From the NCBI GenBank assembly GCA_002748225.1, contig PDRU01000097.1, positions 1-17,137 on the forward strand: a stretch of 17,137 nucleotides of DNA, given 5' to 3'. Shown in pieces: positions 1 through 7,816 of the stretch (positions are counted from its first letter, which is position 1; each line of letters starts with the position of its first letter). Origin of the DNA: Spirochaetales bacterium (GTDB lineage: Bacteria > Spirochaetota > Spirochaetia > DSM-2461). A model generated the notes under the pieces. That model had not been told where the DNA came from, ran no database searches, and saw only the letters and a program-made list of their open reading frames with translations. The translations under genes and the position numbers were made by a program.

Positions 1-145
1 GCCGGATTAAGCGGCTTGTTCCTTCCGTAAAAGAGGCAATAAGCAGCGCCCGGACTGTATGCGACTTGGACGCCGGAACGGCAATGGAGCCCCCCACCCA
101 CGGCAGCGGACGGCCGGGCATGCGGCCTGTTACACGTTGTGTCAT
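1..145 (-). CDS. aroA: 3-phosphoshikimate 1-carboxyvinyltransferase (EPSP synthase), N-terminal fragment
   Basis: This is the first 48 codons of a gene that runs off the left edge. EPSP synthase transfers the enolpyruvyl group of PEP to shikimate-3-phosphate in the cytoplasmic shikimate pathway. Reading leftward from the ATG at 145, residues 18-32 contain GGSIAVPASKSHTVR. This matches the family's N-terminal substrate loop (usual form PGSKSxTxR), with Lys27, Ser28 and Arg32 in the positions of the PEP/S3P-binding residues. It is followed by ALLIASFTEGTSR, also typical. An in-frame TAA lies 9 bases upstream, so the ATG at 145 is the first possible start, although no clear Shine-Dalgarno precedes it. 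The usual Gly of the PGSKS motif is Ala here (PASKS). The gene is divergent from the giant secreted-protein gene. The family call is firm on motif grounds; the rest of the enzyme lies outside the window. Confidence 0.85.
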   Translation of the reverse strand, partial: MTQRVTGRMPGRPLPWVGGSIAVPASKSHTVRALLIASFTEGTSRLIR

Positions 146-151
146 AGTGAA

Positions 152-180
152 ACGTTAGAGGGGGACGGAGGCCGAGTCAA
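152..180 (-). promoter_or_regulatory. Possible promoter for aroA
   Basis: On the minus strand, TTGACT (180-175) and TAACGT (157-152) are separated by 17 bases. The -35 is good and the -10 matches only about half of the consensus. The position just upstream of the aroA start fits, but the evidence is weak. Confidence 0.25.
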
Positions 181-231
181 GATGAGGATGTTATGGGGCC
201 CGCCCTGAATGAATTTCTTTTCCATAAAAAG

Positions 232-260
232 CTGTAAAATACGGAAAAAACCGATATAAT
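232..260 (+). promoter_or_regulatory. Promoter of the giant secreted-protein gene
   Basis: A perfect TATAAT (255-260) lies 17 bases downstream of a weak -35, CTGTAA (232-237), in an A/T-rich stretch. The -10 ends 6 bases before the ATG at 267, so transcription should begin at or next to the start codon, giving a leaderless mRNA. The AGGGG at 261-265 is only 1 base from the ATG, too close to work as a normal ribosome binding site. Confidence 0.55.
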
Positions 261-266
261 AGGGGT

Positions 267-2585
267 ATGAAGTACCGAATTCCTGTTGTAAAAAAGATTA
301 TCGTTATTGCCGCGGTAATGCTGCTGGGTACCCTGCTGCCGGCCTTCGGGGCAACTTTTAACTGGACAGGAGCAGTCAGTACCGATTGGGATACCCCTGG
401 CAACTGGGATTCTGGTTCTGTTCCCGGCTCGGGCGATGGTGTTAATATACCGAGTGGTACACCGCATGCCCCCGCCCTGAGCTCTGATGTTGCAATTGCT
501 GGGTTAGTAATAACGCCAACAGCTTCTTTAACATTAAATAACTATAATTTGACGGTTACCTCTGATACTCTTCTAGCGGGTTCTATTACCGGTACAAACA
601 GTAATATCACGTTGGGGACAGTGGGCGCTTCCACTCTTTATTTGAGCGGTAATATTACAACCGTAAGTGGGAATATAGATATTAACCATGTAAATATAAC
701 GGCGGCTCCTGCTGCTACACCTCAAATAGTAACAGGCATCGGTAACATTGATCTTCATGGTCTGGTTGACAGTACTGATCTTACTCCCCGGAATCTGACA
801 GTTGCTGCCGGCGGTGCTGGAGGAACTCTTACCCTGAACCAGGATGTCGGCAGCCTACGAGCTTTGGGAACTGTAAACTTCCACGCTTCTGCTATTCATC
901 TGGGGGCTGGTCTGTCATCATTGAGCGCAACGGATTTTACATTTTCCGGAGCTATTGAATTAACAGCTGATACTTCTTTTAATTTCAGCGGAACATCCCT
1001 GGTTTTTAACTGTCCCATTGACAGCGACACCGCTGGCCCCTGGGATTTGACGGTTACTGCCGGCGGCGCTGGAATTCTTACCCTGGACCAGGATGTCGGC
1101 GGCGTACGAGCTTTGGGAACTGTAAACTTCCACGCTCCTGTCATTCATCTGGGGGCTGGCCTGTCATCATTGAGCGCAACGGATTTTACATTTTCCGGAG
1201 CTATTGAATTAACAGCTGATACCTCTTTTAATTTCAGCGGAACATCTTTGGTTTTTAACTGTACCATTGACAGCAACACCGCTGGCCCCTGGAATCTGAC
1301 GGTTGCTGCCGGCGGCGCTGGAACTCTTACCCTGAACCAGAATGTCGGCGGTACACACGTTTTGGGAACTGTAAACTTGAGCGCTAACCCTCCCGGCACT
1401 CCCGGTATTTTTCTGGGGGCCCCAATACTTGCTGTAGATATATCCATAGCCGGTAACATAGCCCTGACGGCCGATTGCGGTCTTGAGGCTGATCCTGTTG
1501 CCGGAACCATTGGTATTGGAAATATCAGCGGCAATTTTAACTTTGTTATGGCCGCCGGCGGCCAGATTACTTTTAACGGGACGACCGGGAATATTGATTT
1601 AACGGGTGCCAATAACACAGTTCTGATTCTTGATTCAGATCAGAACATAAGTAGCAGCTCTCACATTATTAAAGTGCATTCGCTGTATTTAACCCATCAG
1701 AGTTCCCCGCCTACCCCCCCCCCCGCCACCTCTCTGAACAATATTTCCAACGATGTGGAGGTAATTGCCTCGGACAGGAGCGGAGCCTTTGTGTTTAGAA
1801 ATTCGGACGCGCTTGAAATTGGCTCTGTATCACCACCGTTTGGAGGTCCTGTTATAAACGGCATAACAACCAGTAACAGTGATATTTTTGTTGGAACCCG
1901 ATCGGGTATTCTGACAGTTAATCAGCCGGTGAGCAGCGGCACGGGAGCGGGTAATATCAGCCTGCAGGCAAGGAATACTACAGTCCCTGTAACTACCTAT
2001 ACAAATCTGAATATTAACAGCGTTGTGGATGCGGGTAACGGAAATATTACCCTGAGAGGTACTCCTGTTAATCTGGGATTCGGGCTGAGGGGGCATGATA
2101 TTGATCTCGGTATCATAGATATTGTCTTGACAAACCATATCACCTTAAATGCTGTCGGTACAATTACCTTTGGTGGCACCCTTAAAAGCGATCCCTCCGG
2201 CCCCTGGGATCTGTTTATAAACGCTGGCGGAGCAAGTGTGGCCCTAAATGGCGATGTCGGCAATCCCGGTGTTCCGCCGGCTTTTAAGCCTGTTAAAAAT
2301 CTAAATGTTGCTGCTGCTTCAGTAAATCTGGCAGCCGGAATTTCTTTTAACCTGAGCGAAAATCTTACCATTCAGGGCGGCTGTACCTTTAACGCCAATA
2401 ACAGCAGTATGAATATAGGCGGTTCTGTAACAGGCGCAGGTATTTTGAACGGGCAAACCAGTTCAATAACAATTGGCAGACATTTATCCATAGGAACATT
2501 CAACTGCGTCACATCAAGTGTTAAGTTTAATTCCGGTCTTTTTGCTGCAGGTAACAAACGGCATATTTGCTACCAGCATGCATAA
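267..2585 (+). CDS. Giant secreted beta-repeat surface protein, N-terminal part (frame 1 of a frameshifted gene)
   Basis: This frame encodes 772 residues and should be read together with the frame that follows it to 6945. Residues 1-29 form a Sec signal peptide: a Lys/Arg n-region (MKYRIPVVKK), a hydrophobic core and a small-residue end (PAFGA). The segment right after it, rich in W, N and D (FNWTGAVSTDWDTPGNWDSG), resembles the opening module of many large secreted or autotransported beta-helix proteins. The remainder is Gly/Ser/Thr/Asn-rich with short alternating hydrophobic strands (LTLNQDVG, NITLG), and I see no catalytic motif. Residues about 175-370 hold an 83-residue tandem duplication. 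The frame ends at an out-of-frame TAA (2583-2585), in the middle of a module of the type TSSVKFNSG...HNLTVNG that continues only in the +1 frame. The intact product would be about 2,225 residues. Likely exported and cell-surface or secreted; adhesion or scaffolding is a guess. Confidence 0.8.
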   Translation: MKYRIPVVKKIIVIAAVMLLGTLLPAFGATFNWTGAVSTDWDTPGNWDSGSVPGSGDGVNIPSGTPHAPALSSDVAIAGLVITPTASLTLNNYNLTVTSDTLLAGSITGTNSNITLGTVGASTLYLSGNITTVSGNIDINHVNITAAPAATPQIVTGIGNIDLHGLVDSTDLTPRNLTVAAGGAGGTLTLNQDVGSLRALGTVNFHASAIHLGAGLSSLSATDFTFSGAIELTADTSFNFSGTSLVFNCPIDSDTAGPWDLTVTAGGAGILTLDQDVGGVRALGTVNFHAPVIHLGAGLSSLSATDFTFSGAIELTADTSFNFSGTSLVFNCTIDSNTAGPWNLTVAAGGAGTLTLNQNVGGTHVLGTVNLSANPPGTPGIFLGAPILAVDISIAGNIALTADCGLEADPVAGTIGIGNISGNFNFVMAAGGQITFNGTTGNIDLTGANNTVLILDSDQNISSSSHIIKVHSLYLTHQSSPPTPPPATSLNNISNDVEVIASDRSGAFVFRNSDALEIGSVSPPFGGPVINGITTSNSDIFVGTRSGILTVNQPVSSGTGAGNISLQARNTTVPVTTYTNLNINSVVDAGNGNITLRGTPVNLGFGLRGHDIDLGIIDIVLTNHITLNAVGTITFGGTLKSDPSGPWDLFINAGGASVALNGDVGNPGVPPAFKPVKNLNVAAASVNLAAGISFNLSENLTIQGGCTFNANNSSMNIGGSVTGAGILNGQTSSITIGRHLSIGTFNCVTSSVKFNSGLFAAGNKRHICYQHA
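792..1380 (+). repeat. 249-bp in-frame tandem duplication inside the giant gene
   Basis: The block around GCTTTGGGAACTGTAAACTT occurs at about 861, 1110 and 1359, always 249 bases apart (83 codons). The first two copies are almost identical over about 190 bases from there, differing only at scattered single bases. The third copy is partial and diverges after the shared start. The first copy carries a 3-base insertion near 816-822, so the upstream offset is 252. The frame is preserved. High identity including synonymous sites indicates recent duplication or gene conversion. Confidence 0.9.
1714..1724 (+). repeat. Poly-C tract (11 C) within the giant gene
   Basis: Eleven consecutive C residues encode part of a Thr-Pro-Pro-Pro-Ala linker. 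A gain or loss of one C would change the frame. Tracts of this length are typical slipped-strand mutation sites and also typical sequencing-error sites. Confidence 0.9.
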
Positions 2586-5500
2586 TCTGACAGTTAACGG
2601 CAACACTGTTATTTCCAGCTCAGGTTCTATACAGGATTCCTCCGTTGCCAATGGCGGCACATTAACATTTGGAGATGCCGGCACTGATACACTGACTCTT
2701 AGATCGCTCATTGCTACACAAAACGGTACCATTGTTGTTAACGCGGCAACCACGGTAAACGTTTCTTCGTTTTTGTCAACAGGAGCGGGCAGCGGTTCCA
2801 TTCAAATTGGCAGTGTCTCCGGTGATAGTCTTTTTGTTATGGACAGCGGAAATTTGTCCCTGAATGGTGATATTAATTTAACAAATCCCTGTATCCTTAT
2901 TATTAATTCGTCCGGAGATATTAACGGCTCTGCTCACAGCATTGCGGCTGATACCCTTTTGCTTGAGGGCTCTGGTTCTACTATCTTAAACAACAGCGCA
3001 AATAATATAGGGGTAATAGCTTCATCCCGGAACGGGTCTTTTGAGCTCAGGAATTCGTCCTCTATGCAGATTGCATCACGCGCAGTCAATTCAACAATTG
3101 CCGGAGTAAATATTAACCGTTCGGTAAACGGCATAACTACAAACGGCCAGGATATTGCCGTAGAAACTATTAATGGGAATTTAACAGTAGCTGCTCCGGT
3201 AAGCAGCGGCCCGGCGGCCGGCGGGGATATTTTGCTGATTGCAAATAATAGTGCAGGCCCCATAGTATATTCAGATTTGAATATTACAGACTTCGTAAAC
3301 GCGGGTACCGGAAATATGCTCTTAATGGGTGATCCGGTTAATCTGGGTGCCAATCTGAAAGGAGCGCATCTTAATGTAACCCGCTCTATTGTTTTAACAG
3401 CCCATGCATATCTGGAGTTTAGCGGAAACCTGTTGGACTTTACCTGTACCATTGACAGCAATAACGACCCTGCAGGCCCCTGGAATTTTATACTTGCCGC
3501 CGACGCTGCCACTACGCATGTGGATTTTAGAGATAATATAGGTGTGCGTGCCGGGTATAGTCGTGTTAACGACTTAATTATTAACGCGCACACAGTAAGT
3601 CTGCAGGCGCCCCTCTCTGCAATATCTCTGGCAGGTAATCTTTTTATTTCTGCCGCTGGTTCTTTTTTTAATAATACGGCCAGGGCTGTTACTCTGGACG
3701 TAGAGGGTTCTGTCAGCGGCGCAGGTACTCTGATTGCGGGAAACAGCTCCATTAATATTGGAGGAGAGCTTTCAATAACCACGTTCAACTGCGGCACTTC
3801 AACCGTTACATTTGACACGGGCACAGACGTGTCATTGAATTCCTATATCTTCCATAATATGGTTATTAATAAACCCGGCGGTTCAATTACCAGCACTGGG
3901 AGCATTGTTGTTTCCAACAGTCTTACCATGAGCGCGGGAACCTGGAATGCCAGTCCCTTTCCCTCCACTTTTATGCACATTATAACGGGCGGATGGGATT
4001 CCAGAGGTATTACGTTTAATGCGGGAGGCAGTGCCATTCGGCTTTTAGGAACCGATCCAATTTTTTTCACCAGCGGTCTTGGAGAGCCGTTTTATAATCT
4101 TATAACGGAGAATAACAGAACTCTCGGCTCTAATGTGGCGGTGAGTCAAAATCTGCTGATACAGGCAGGTACCTTATCCGTTAATAATCATACTCTGGAT
4201 GTGGAAGGGTCTGTTGCCGGGGGAGGCGGGGGACCCGGGGTACCTCCGGGAGCGCTGCATGGCGGGAACGGTCATATATATATAGGGGGAAATTTGCAGC
4301 TGGATTCAGCGAGATTTCATTGCGGTACTTCAACCATTACGTTTGATACGGATCAGAATTCCATTATACCCCGCACTGTTTATCATAATATTGTGGTAGC
4401 CAAAGACGGCCCGGGAACTGGTACAAATAATAATGTTATAACTCTTATGGGTCCATGGTCGGCCGCTAATCTGAGCATTTCCCAGGGCAGATTGTATGCT
4501 AATGGAGATTTGACTGTGACCGGTACGGTCCGGCTGAAAAGCAGCACTCCGGCCGGCCTGCCCGTACTGGATATGCTTAACCATAACTTTAATTTTGCCG
4601 GTTACGATGCTTCGCCCGGGGCCGGCGGTGTGCATGAGGGAGAGCTGCGGCTGACCGGAGAACAGGCGCAGCAGACTATGCCGGTTCTGGGCGCTTCCTT
4701 TGAGCGCTACGGACTGATAACCTATTACGCCGGTTCGTCAAACGGTGCAATCCGAATGGCTCATTTCTGGAATCTCACTGTAGATGCCGCCGGACGTCTT
4801 ATATATCTGAATAACCCTGTAACGGTGTACGGTTCTTCGAACCCCTATGGTAACGGCACTTTAGCCACGCCTGTTACGGGGGCCGGATTGAATGGACTGC
4901 GGATAAGTAATGGTATATTCATCTGTGCCGCGCCAGCGAATACCATTACGCTCTACGGTTCCTTTATTGTGAGCGGGTTGGCAACATATGTGCACTCGGA
5001 CAGTTCGCTTGTTTTTATGGGGAATGCCCCCTCTTATATAGCCGGTAATAACCTCTATCATAAATTTATTGCCGATGATGCCTCTGTAGCCGGTAAAATA
5101 TTCTACATTCAAAACGGCCGCAGCTTTACCCTTCCTGACGACCCGTCGGCGGAAGTTCGGATTCATGGAACAAACCTTCATCCGCCCGGCGGCTCATTAA
5201 TGCCGCCTCCTTTGAGTTTTCCCAGCCCGCGCAGTTATGTGTATCTTGTATCAGCGGCTCCCGGCAGCCCCCCGTTGTACTGGTTGTTTAATAAACAGGC
5301 GGCCGCGGTGGTAGATTTACAGTATGTCTATCTTCTGCATTCGGACGCGAGTGCTCATCCGCAGGTTGTACCTCCAGATGTAGAAACTGAATACTGTCCG
5401 GGGTGGATAAGAACGGTTTTTGTTGAACAGTCCTGGACTCAGGATGTTAATTCCAATGGACGCATAGACCGGATTGTTGTTGAGGCTGGCCCGGCCCTGA

Positions 5501-6945
5501 ACATGAATTTCACTTCGTTTACGGCCGAGGTGGACGGCTATACGGTATTAAATTACGATCATCCGGCCGCTATGCCTTCCAATCAGTTTGCCATTGAGCT
5601 GGAGGAAGGAGCGTATCTGGATACCGGAGTAACACCGGCATGGCGCATAGTGAGTAACAACTCGCTGAGAGATACAACCATTAACGGCCTTCTTTCGCTG
5701 TACAATGGTATATTGCCCTCAATTCCGGTTGCCAAGAGTGAAGAGATTCCCTACGATGAGGCGCCTCCGCTTATCGGCTACACGCTGGCAGCGGCCGACA
5801 AGAATGAAATTTTTGTCCATTTTTCCGAGCCTGTTATACAGACTGGCGGGCTGACAGAAATAGCGGCCGGGAATTTTAATACGGCAGCAGGGGGGGGCAT
5901 TGCGTCTTTGAGGCGTGTTTCGCCCAGCCCCGCTCCGGGTAATCAGGGAATGCGGGAGCTTCTGCTTATTACAAATACAGATATCAGCGCGGCTGATATT
6001 GCCGGAGGAGCCGTTTCACTGGCGGTTAATTCCGGAGCGATAGAAGACTTTGCCTCTCCGTCCAGTACGCATGTTTTTGACGCAACTGATCCGCCGGACA
6101 CGGGCAACGCGCTTTTCAGTCTGAATCACCGCATTTCCGATGTGGGGCTGGGCATTGCGGGAAACGGCATTGTAGAGCCTGTGTTTGCCCGGGCAAGCGG
6201 TACTCCTGCTGCGGGCGGAAGCGGTCCGGGAATGGTAACCCGTTTTGACGGGAGTGAATTCCTGGAAGAAGAAGATTTTGTTCTGCAGGCTCACCGCTAC
6301 AGCGGTTTAGGCTTTAACCCGCAGCTGGTGTATGCCAATGCCATACCGTCAATGTACAGAAATGGAGCTTTATGGCTTCCTTCCTTTACGGAAACCAGCG
6401 GTTCGGGAAACTTTTCCGGTTTGGTTCCGCGTCCTTTTTCCGGAACATTGTCAGGCGCTGGTTCGCTTAACGGTAATTTAATTGATTATACCCTTAACGC
6501 TTCTGATCCCATGGTTATGTATGGAAAGAACTTTGAGTTTTTCTTTTACAATGCCGCCGCTGATCTTTACATGGGCCGTCTGGAAGATGATACGGCTTCC
6601 AACTGGTACCGCGGTGTCCGTCCGTGGATTATTCCCATAAACGAGGTTGCCCTGCAGGCCGGCGGTGTTACCATAATGAATAATGTTATAAATCCGTCTC
6701 AGAATGAGCTTGTTTCTCTTTCTTATGTTGTAAAGAGCGATGGTATGGCCACAGTTCAGGTTTTTGATTTATCGGGAGATCTTGTCGAGGTGCTTCAGCG
6801 GGGATATCAGGAAGCCGGCAAATATTTTGTATCGTGGAACGGGCGGAACCGTTCGGGCCGTATTGTGGCCCGGGGGATATATTTTATCCGGTTTGTGGGC
6901 CCGGGGGGCATTGATCAGGTACGTAAGGTTCTGGTTATAAAATAG
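2518..6945 (+). CDS. Giant secreted beta-repeat surface protein, C-terminal part with FlgD-like Ig domain
   Basis: This 1,475-codon open frame overlaps the preceding frame by 68 bases. Its nominal GTG start at 2518 has no ribosome binding site and no signal peptide, so it is read as the continuation of the frameshifted gene. The first 1,000 or so residues are more Gly/Ser/Asn-rich beta-strand repeats, including three or four modules of the form (S/C)GTSTVTF…(Y/F)HNxVV. Around residues 965-990 is a WTQDVNSNGRIDRIVVEAG stretch, a calcium-loop-like motif seen in spirochaete surface proteins. The last 100 residues form a FlgD-like Ig domain: NPSQNELVSLSYVVKSDG, then VQVFDLSGDLVEVL, then WNGRNRSGRIVARGIYFIRF. 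Such domains often act as C-terminal sorting or anchoring modules. The end overlaps the convergent trmH by 11 bases. Enzymatic function is not evident. Confidence 0.8.
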   Translation: MLSLIPVFLLQVTNGIFATSMHNLTVNGNTVISSSGSIQDSSVANGGTLTFGDAGTDTLTLRSLIATQNGTIVVNAATTVNVSSFLSTGAGSGSIQIGSVSGDSLFVMDSGNLSLNGDINLTNPCILIINSSGDINGSAHSIAADTLLLEGSGSTILNNSANNIGVIASSRNGSFELRNSSSMQIASRAVNSTIAGVNINRSVNGITTNGQDIAVETINGNLTVAAPVSSGPAAGGDILLIANNSAGPIVYSDLNITDFVNAGTGNMLLMGDPVNLGANLKGAHLNVTRSIVLTAHAYLEFSGNLLDFTCTIDSNNDPAGPWNFILAADAATTHVDFRDNIGVRAGYSRVNDLIINAHTVSLQAPLSAISLAGNLFISAAGSFFNNTARAVTLDVEGSVSGAGTLIAGNSSINIGGELSITTFNCGTSTVTFDTGTDVSLNSYIFHNMVINKPGGSITSTGSIVVSNSLTMSAGTWNASPFPSTFMHIITGGWDSRGITFNAGGSAIRLLGTDPIFFTSGLGEPFYNLITENNRTLGSNVAVSQNLLIQAGTLSVNNHTLDVEGSVAGGGGGPGVPPGALHGGNGHIYIGGNLQLDSARFHCGTSTITFDTDQNSIIPRTVYHNIVVAKDGPGTGTNNNVITLMGPWSAANLSISQGRLYANGDLTVTGTVRLKSSTPAGLPVLDMLNHNFNFAGYDASPGAGGVHEGELRLTGEQAQQTMPVLGASFERYGLITYYAGSSNGAIRMAHFWNLTVDAAGRLIYLNNPVTVYGSSNPYGNGTLATPVTGAGLNGLRISNGIFICAAPANTITLYGSFIVSGLATYVHSDSSLVFMGNAPSYIAGNNLYHKFIADDASVAGKIFYIQNGRSFTLPDDPSAEVRIHGTNLHPPGGSLMPPPLSFPSPRSYVYLVSAAPGSPPLYWLFNKQAAAVVDLQYVYLLHSDASAHPQVVPPDVETEYCPGWIRTVFVEQSWTQDVNSNGRIDRIVVEAGPALNMNFTSFTAEVDGYTVLNYDHPAAMPSNQFAIELEEGAYLDTGVTPAWRIVSNNSLRDTTINGLLSLYNGILPSIPVAKSEEIPYDEAPPLIGYTLAAADKNEIFVHFSEPVIQTGGLTEIAAGNFNTAAGGGIASLRRVSPSPAPGNQGMRELLLITNTDISAADIAGGAVSLAVNSGAIEDFASPSSTHVFDATDPPDTGNALFSLNHRISDVGLGIAGNGIVEPVFARASGTPAAGGSGPGMVTRFDGSEFLEEEDFVLQAHRYSGLGFNPQLVYANAIPSMYRNGALWLPSFTETSGSGNFSGLVPRPFSGTLSGAGSLNGNLIDYTLNASDPMVMYGKNFEFFFYNAAADLYMGRLEDDTASNWYRGVRPWIIPINEVALQAGGVTIMNNVINPSQNELVSLSYVVKSDGMATVQVFDLSGDLVEVLQRGYQEAGKYFVSWNGRNRSGRIVARGIYFIRFVGPGGIDQVRKVLVIK
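2535..2556 (+). other. Frameshift site joining the two halves of the giant gene
   Basis: Before this point the plus-strand frame beginning at 267 carries the module (…NCVTSSVKFNSG). After it the next frame carries the continuation (QVTNGIFATSMHNLTVNG). The same module is intact at about 3790-3870 (CGTSTVTFDTG…HNMVIN) and about 4320-4400 (CGTSTITFDTD…HNIVV). One extra base here would explain the split. The T5 run at 2539-2543 is the obvious candidate: with four T the reading becomes NSGLLLQVTNG. It could be a real mutation, a sequencing error or, less likely, programmed +1 shifting. Confidence 0.75.
5890..5897 (+). repeat. Poly-G tract (8 G) within the giant gene
   Basis: Eight consecutive G residues encode part of an Ala-Ala-Gly-Gly-Gly segment. 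This is a second homopolymer in the same gene at which slippage would shift the frame. Confidence 0.85.
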
Positions 6946-7816
6946 CAGGCGGCTGTTGCAGGCTGCCCGCTGTGTCTGCCTCAAAGTGTTTTATAAGCGC
7001 TTTACTGTGAGGCACGGCTGTTTTTACCCAGCGGAAGTATATTTCCCGCGCGTCAGCGGGATCCAGCCGCCAGGGAAGGTTCTCGTTTCTCAGACGCCGG
7101 CTGAGAACGTGCAGGACAATAGCCGCGGAAGCGGATATGTTAAAACTTTCCACAAATCCCACCATGGGAATTGTAATAAAGACATCCGCCGCGTCCCGTA
7201 CCTGCTTGGAAATACCGTGTTTTTCCGTGCCGAAGACAACCGCAACAGGCCCTGCTGCCAGATCCAGTGTTTCCGGTACGGCTTCATTTTCTCCATGAGG
7301 GCTGGTTGCGGCAATGCGGAAACCCCTTTCTTTAAGGGCTGAAAGAACCTGAGGCGTTGATGTGGGCTTTTCCGCGGAGGTGAGTGTTTTCACGGCCCTC
7401 CGGCGTGACTTAACCGACAGGGGAACATCTTCCCGGCGCTTATAAACATTGACATCCAGCCATTGGGCTGTGCCCATGTCCACGTTTTCATCAGAGCGGA
7501 AAAGGTTGCGGTTCTGAATGGCATGCACTTCCTGAATTCCCAGAGCGTCGCAGTGGCGTAATACCGCGCTGCCGTTGCGGGGGTCGTAGAGGTCTTCCAG
7601 TACGCAGCACAGATAACGGGTCCGCTGCGCCAGAACCGTTTGAAGCCGGGCCTTTCTTTCGGCGGTCAGAAAGCCTTCCAGGTAGTTTTGAAGCTGAATA
7701 TCTTTTTCCGTAAGCACCTTTTGAGCATACCCGGGAGCGCAATAAGGGTCCAGCGGGCTTCCCTTACTGCCCCTGAATGGCGAAAATAGAGGTATGTATT
7801 TTCGGCGTTTGGTCAT
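6935..7816 (-). CDS. trmH: TrmH/SpoU-family tRNA (guanosine-18-2'-O) methyltransferase
   Basis: SPOUT-class RNA 2'-O-methyltransferase that uses S-adenosylmethionine; the closest remembered family is TrmH, which makes Gm18 in the tRNA D-loop. All three SPOUT motifs are visible. Motif 1, LEDLYDPRNGSAVLRHCDALG (residues 73-93), has Arg87 at the catalytic-Arg position. Motif 2, FGTEKHGIS (195-203), and motif 3, IPMVGFVESFNISASAAIVL (216-235), form the knotted cofactor site. The 293-residue frame is longer than typical TrmH (about 190-230). The start is uncertain: the ATG at 7816 lacks a ribosome binding site and overlaps the divergent lipoprotein gene by 23 bases, while an in-frame GTG at 7717 (residue 34) would remove the overlap but is also poorly preceded. 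The 3' end overlaps the giant gene's stop. Family firm, exact target RNA inferred. Confidence 0.85.
   Translation of the reverse strand: MTKRRKYIPLFSPFRGSKGSPLDPYCAPGYAQKVLTEKDIQLQNYLEGFLTAERKARLQTVLAQRTRYLCCVLEDLYDPRNGSAVLRHCDALGIQEVHAIQNRNLFRSDENVDMGTAQWLDVNVYKRREDVPLSVKSRRRAVKTLTSAEKPTSTPQVLSALKERGFRIAATSPHGENEAVPETLDLAAGPVAVVFGTEKHGISKQVRDAADVFITIPMVGFVESFNISASAAIVLHVLSRRLRNENLPWRLDPADAREIYFRWVKTAVPHSKALIKHFEADTAGSLQQPPAIL

Noticed and set aside
1..266. Possible structured RNA (tmRNA or RNase P end) at the left edge
   Set aside because: The minus strand translates to a clear EPSP synthase N-terminus, which accounts for 1-145; the rest is a short divergent promoter region.
792..1380. CRISPR-like array
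   Set aside because: The repeats are 249-bp in-frame coding duplications without spacers.
896..1618. Long minus-strand open frames within the giant gene
   Set aside because: They are antisense shadows produced by the repeated, biased codon pattern, with no start signals and no recognisable domains.
2518..2600. Independent start of a second gene at GTG 2518
   Set aside because: There is no ribosome binding site, no signal peptide, and the frame begins mid-module; a frameshift within one gene explains both frames better.
6945..6975. Terminator hairpin after the giant gene
   Set aside because: The GC-rich GGCGGC/GCTGCC pairing is short and imperfect, lies within the trmH coding end, and has no T run.
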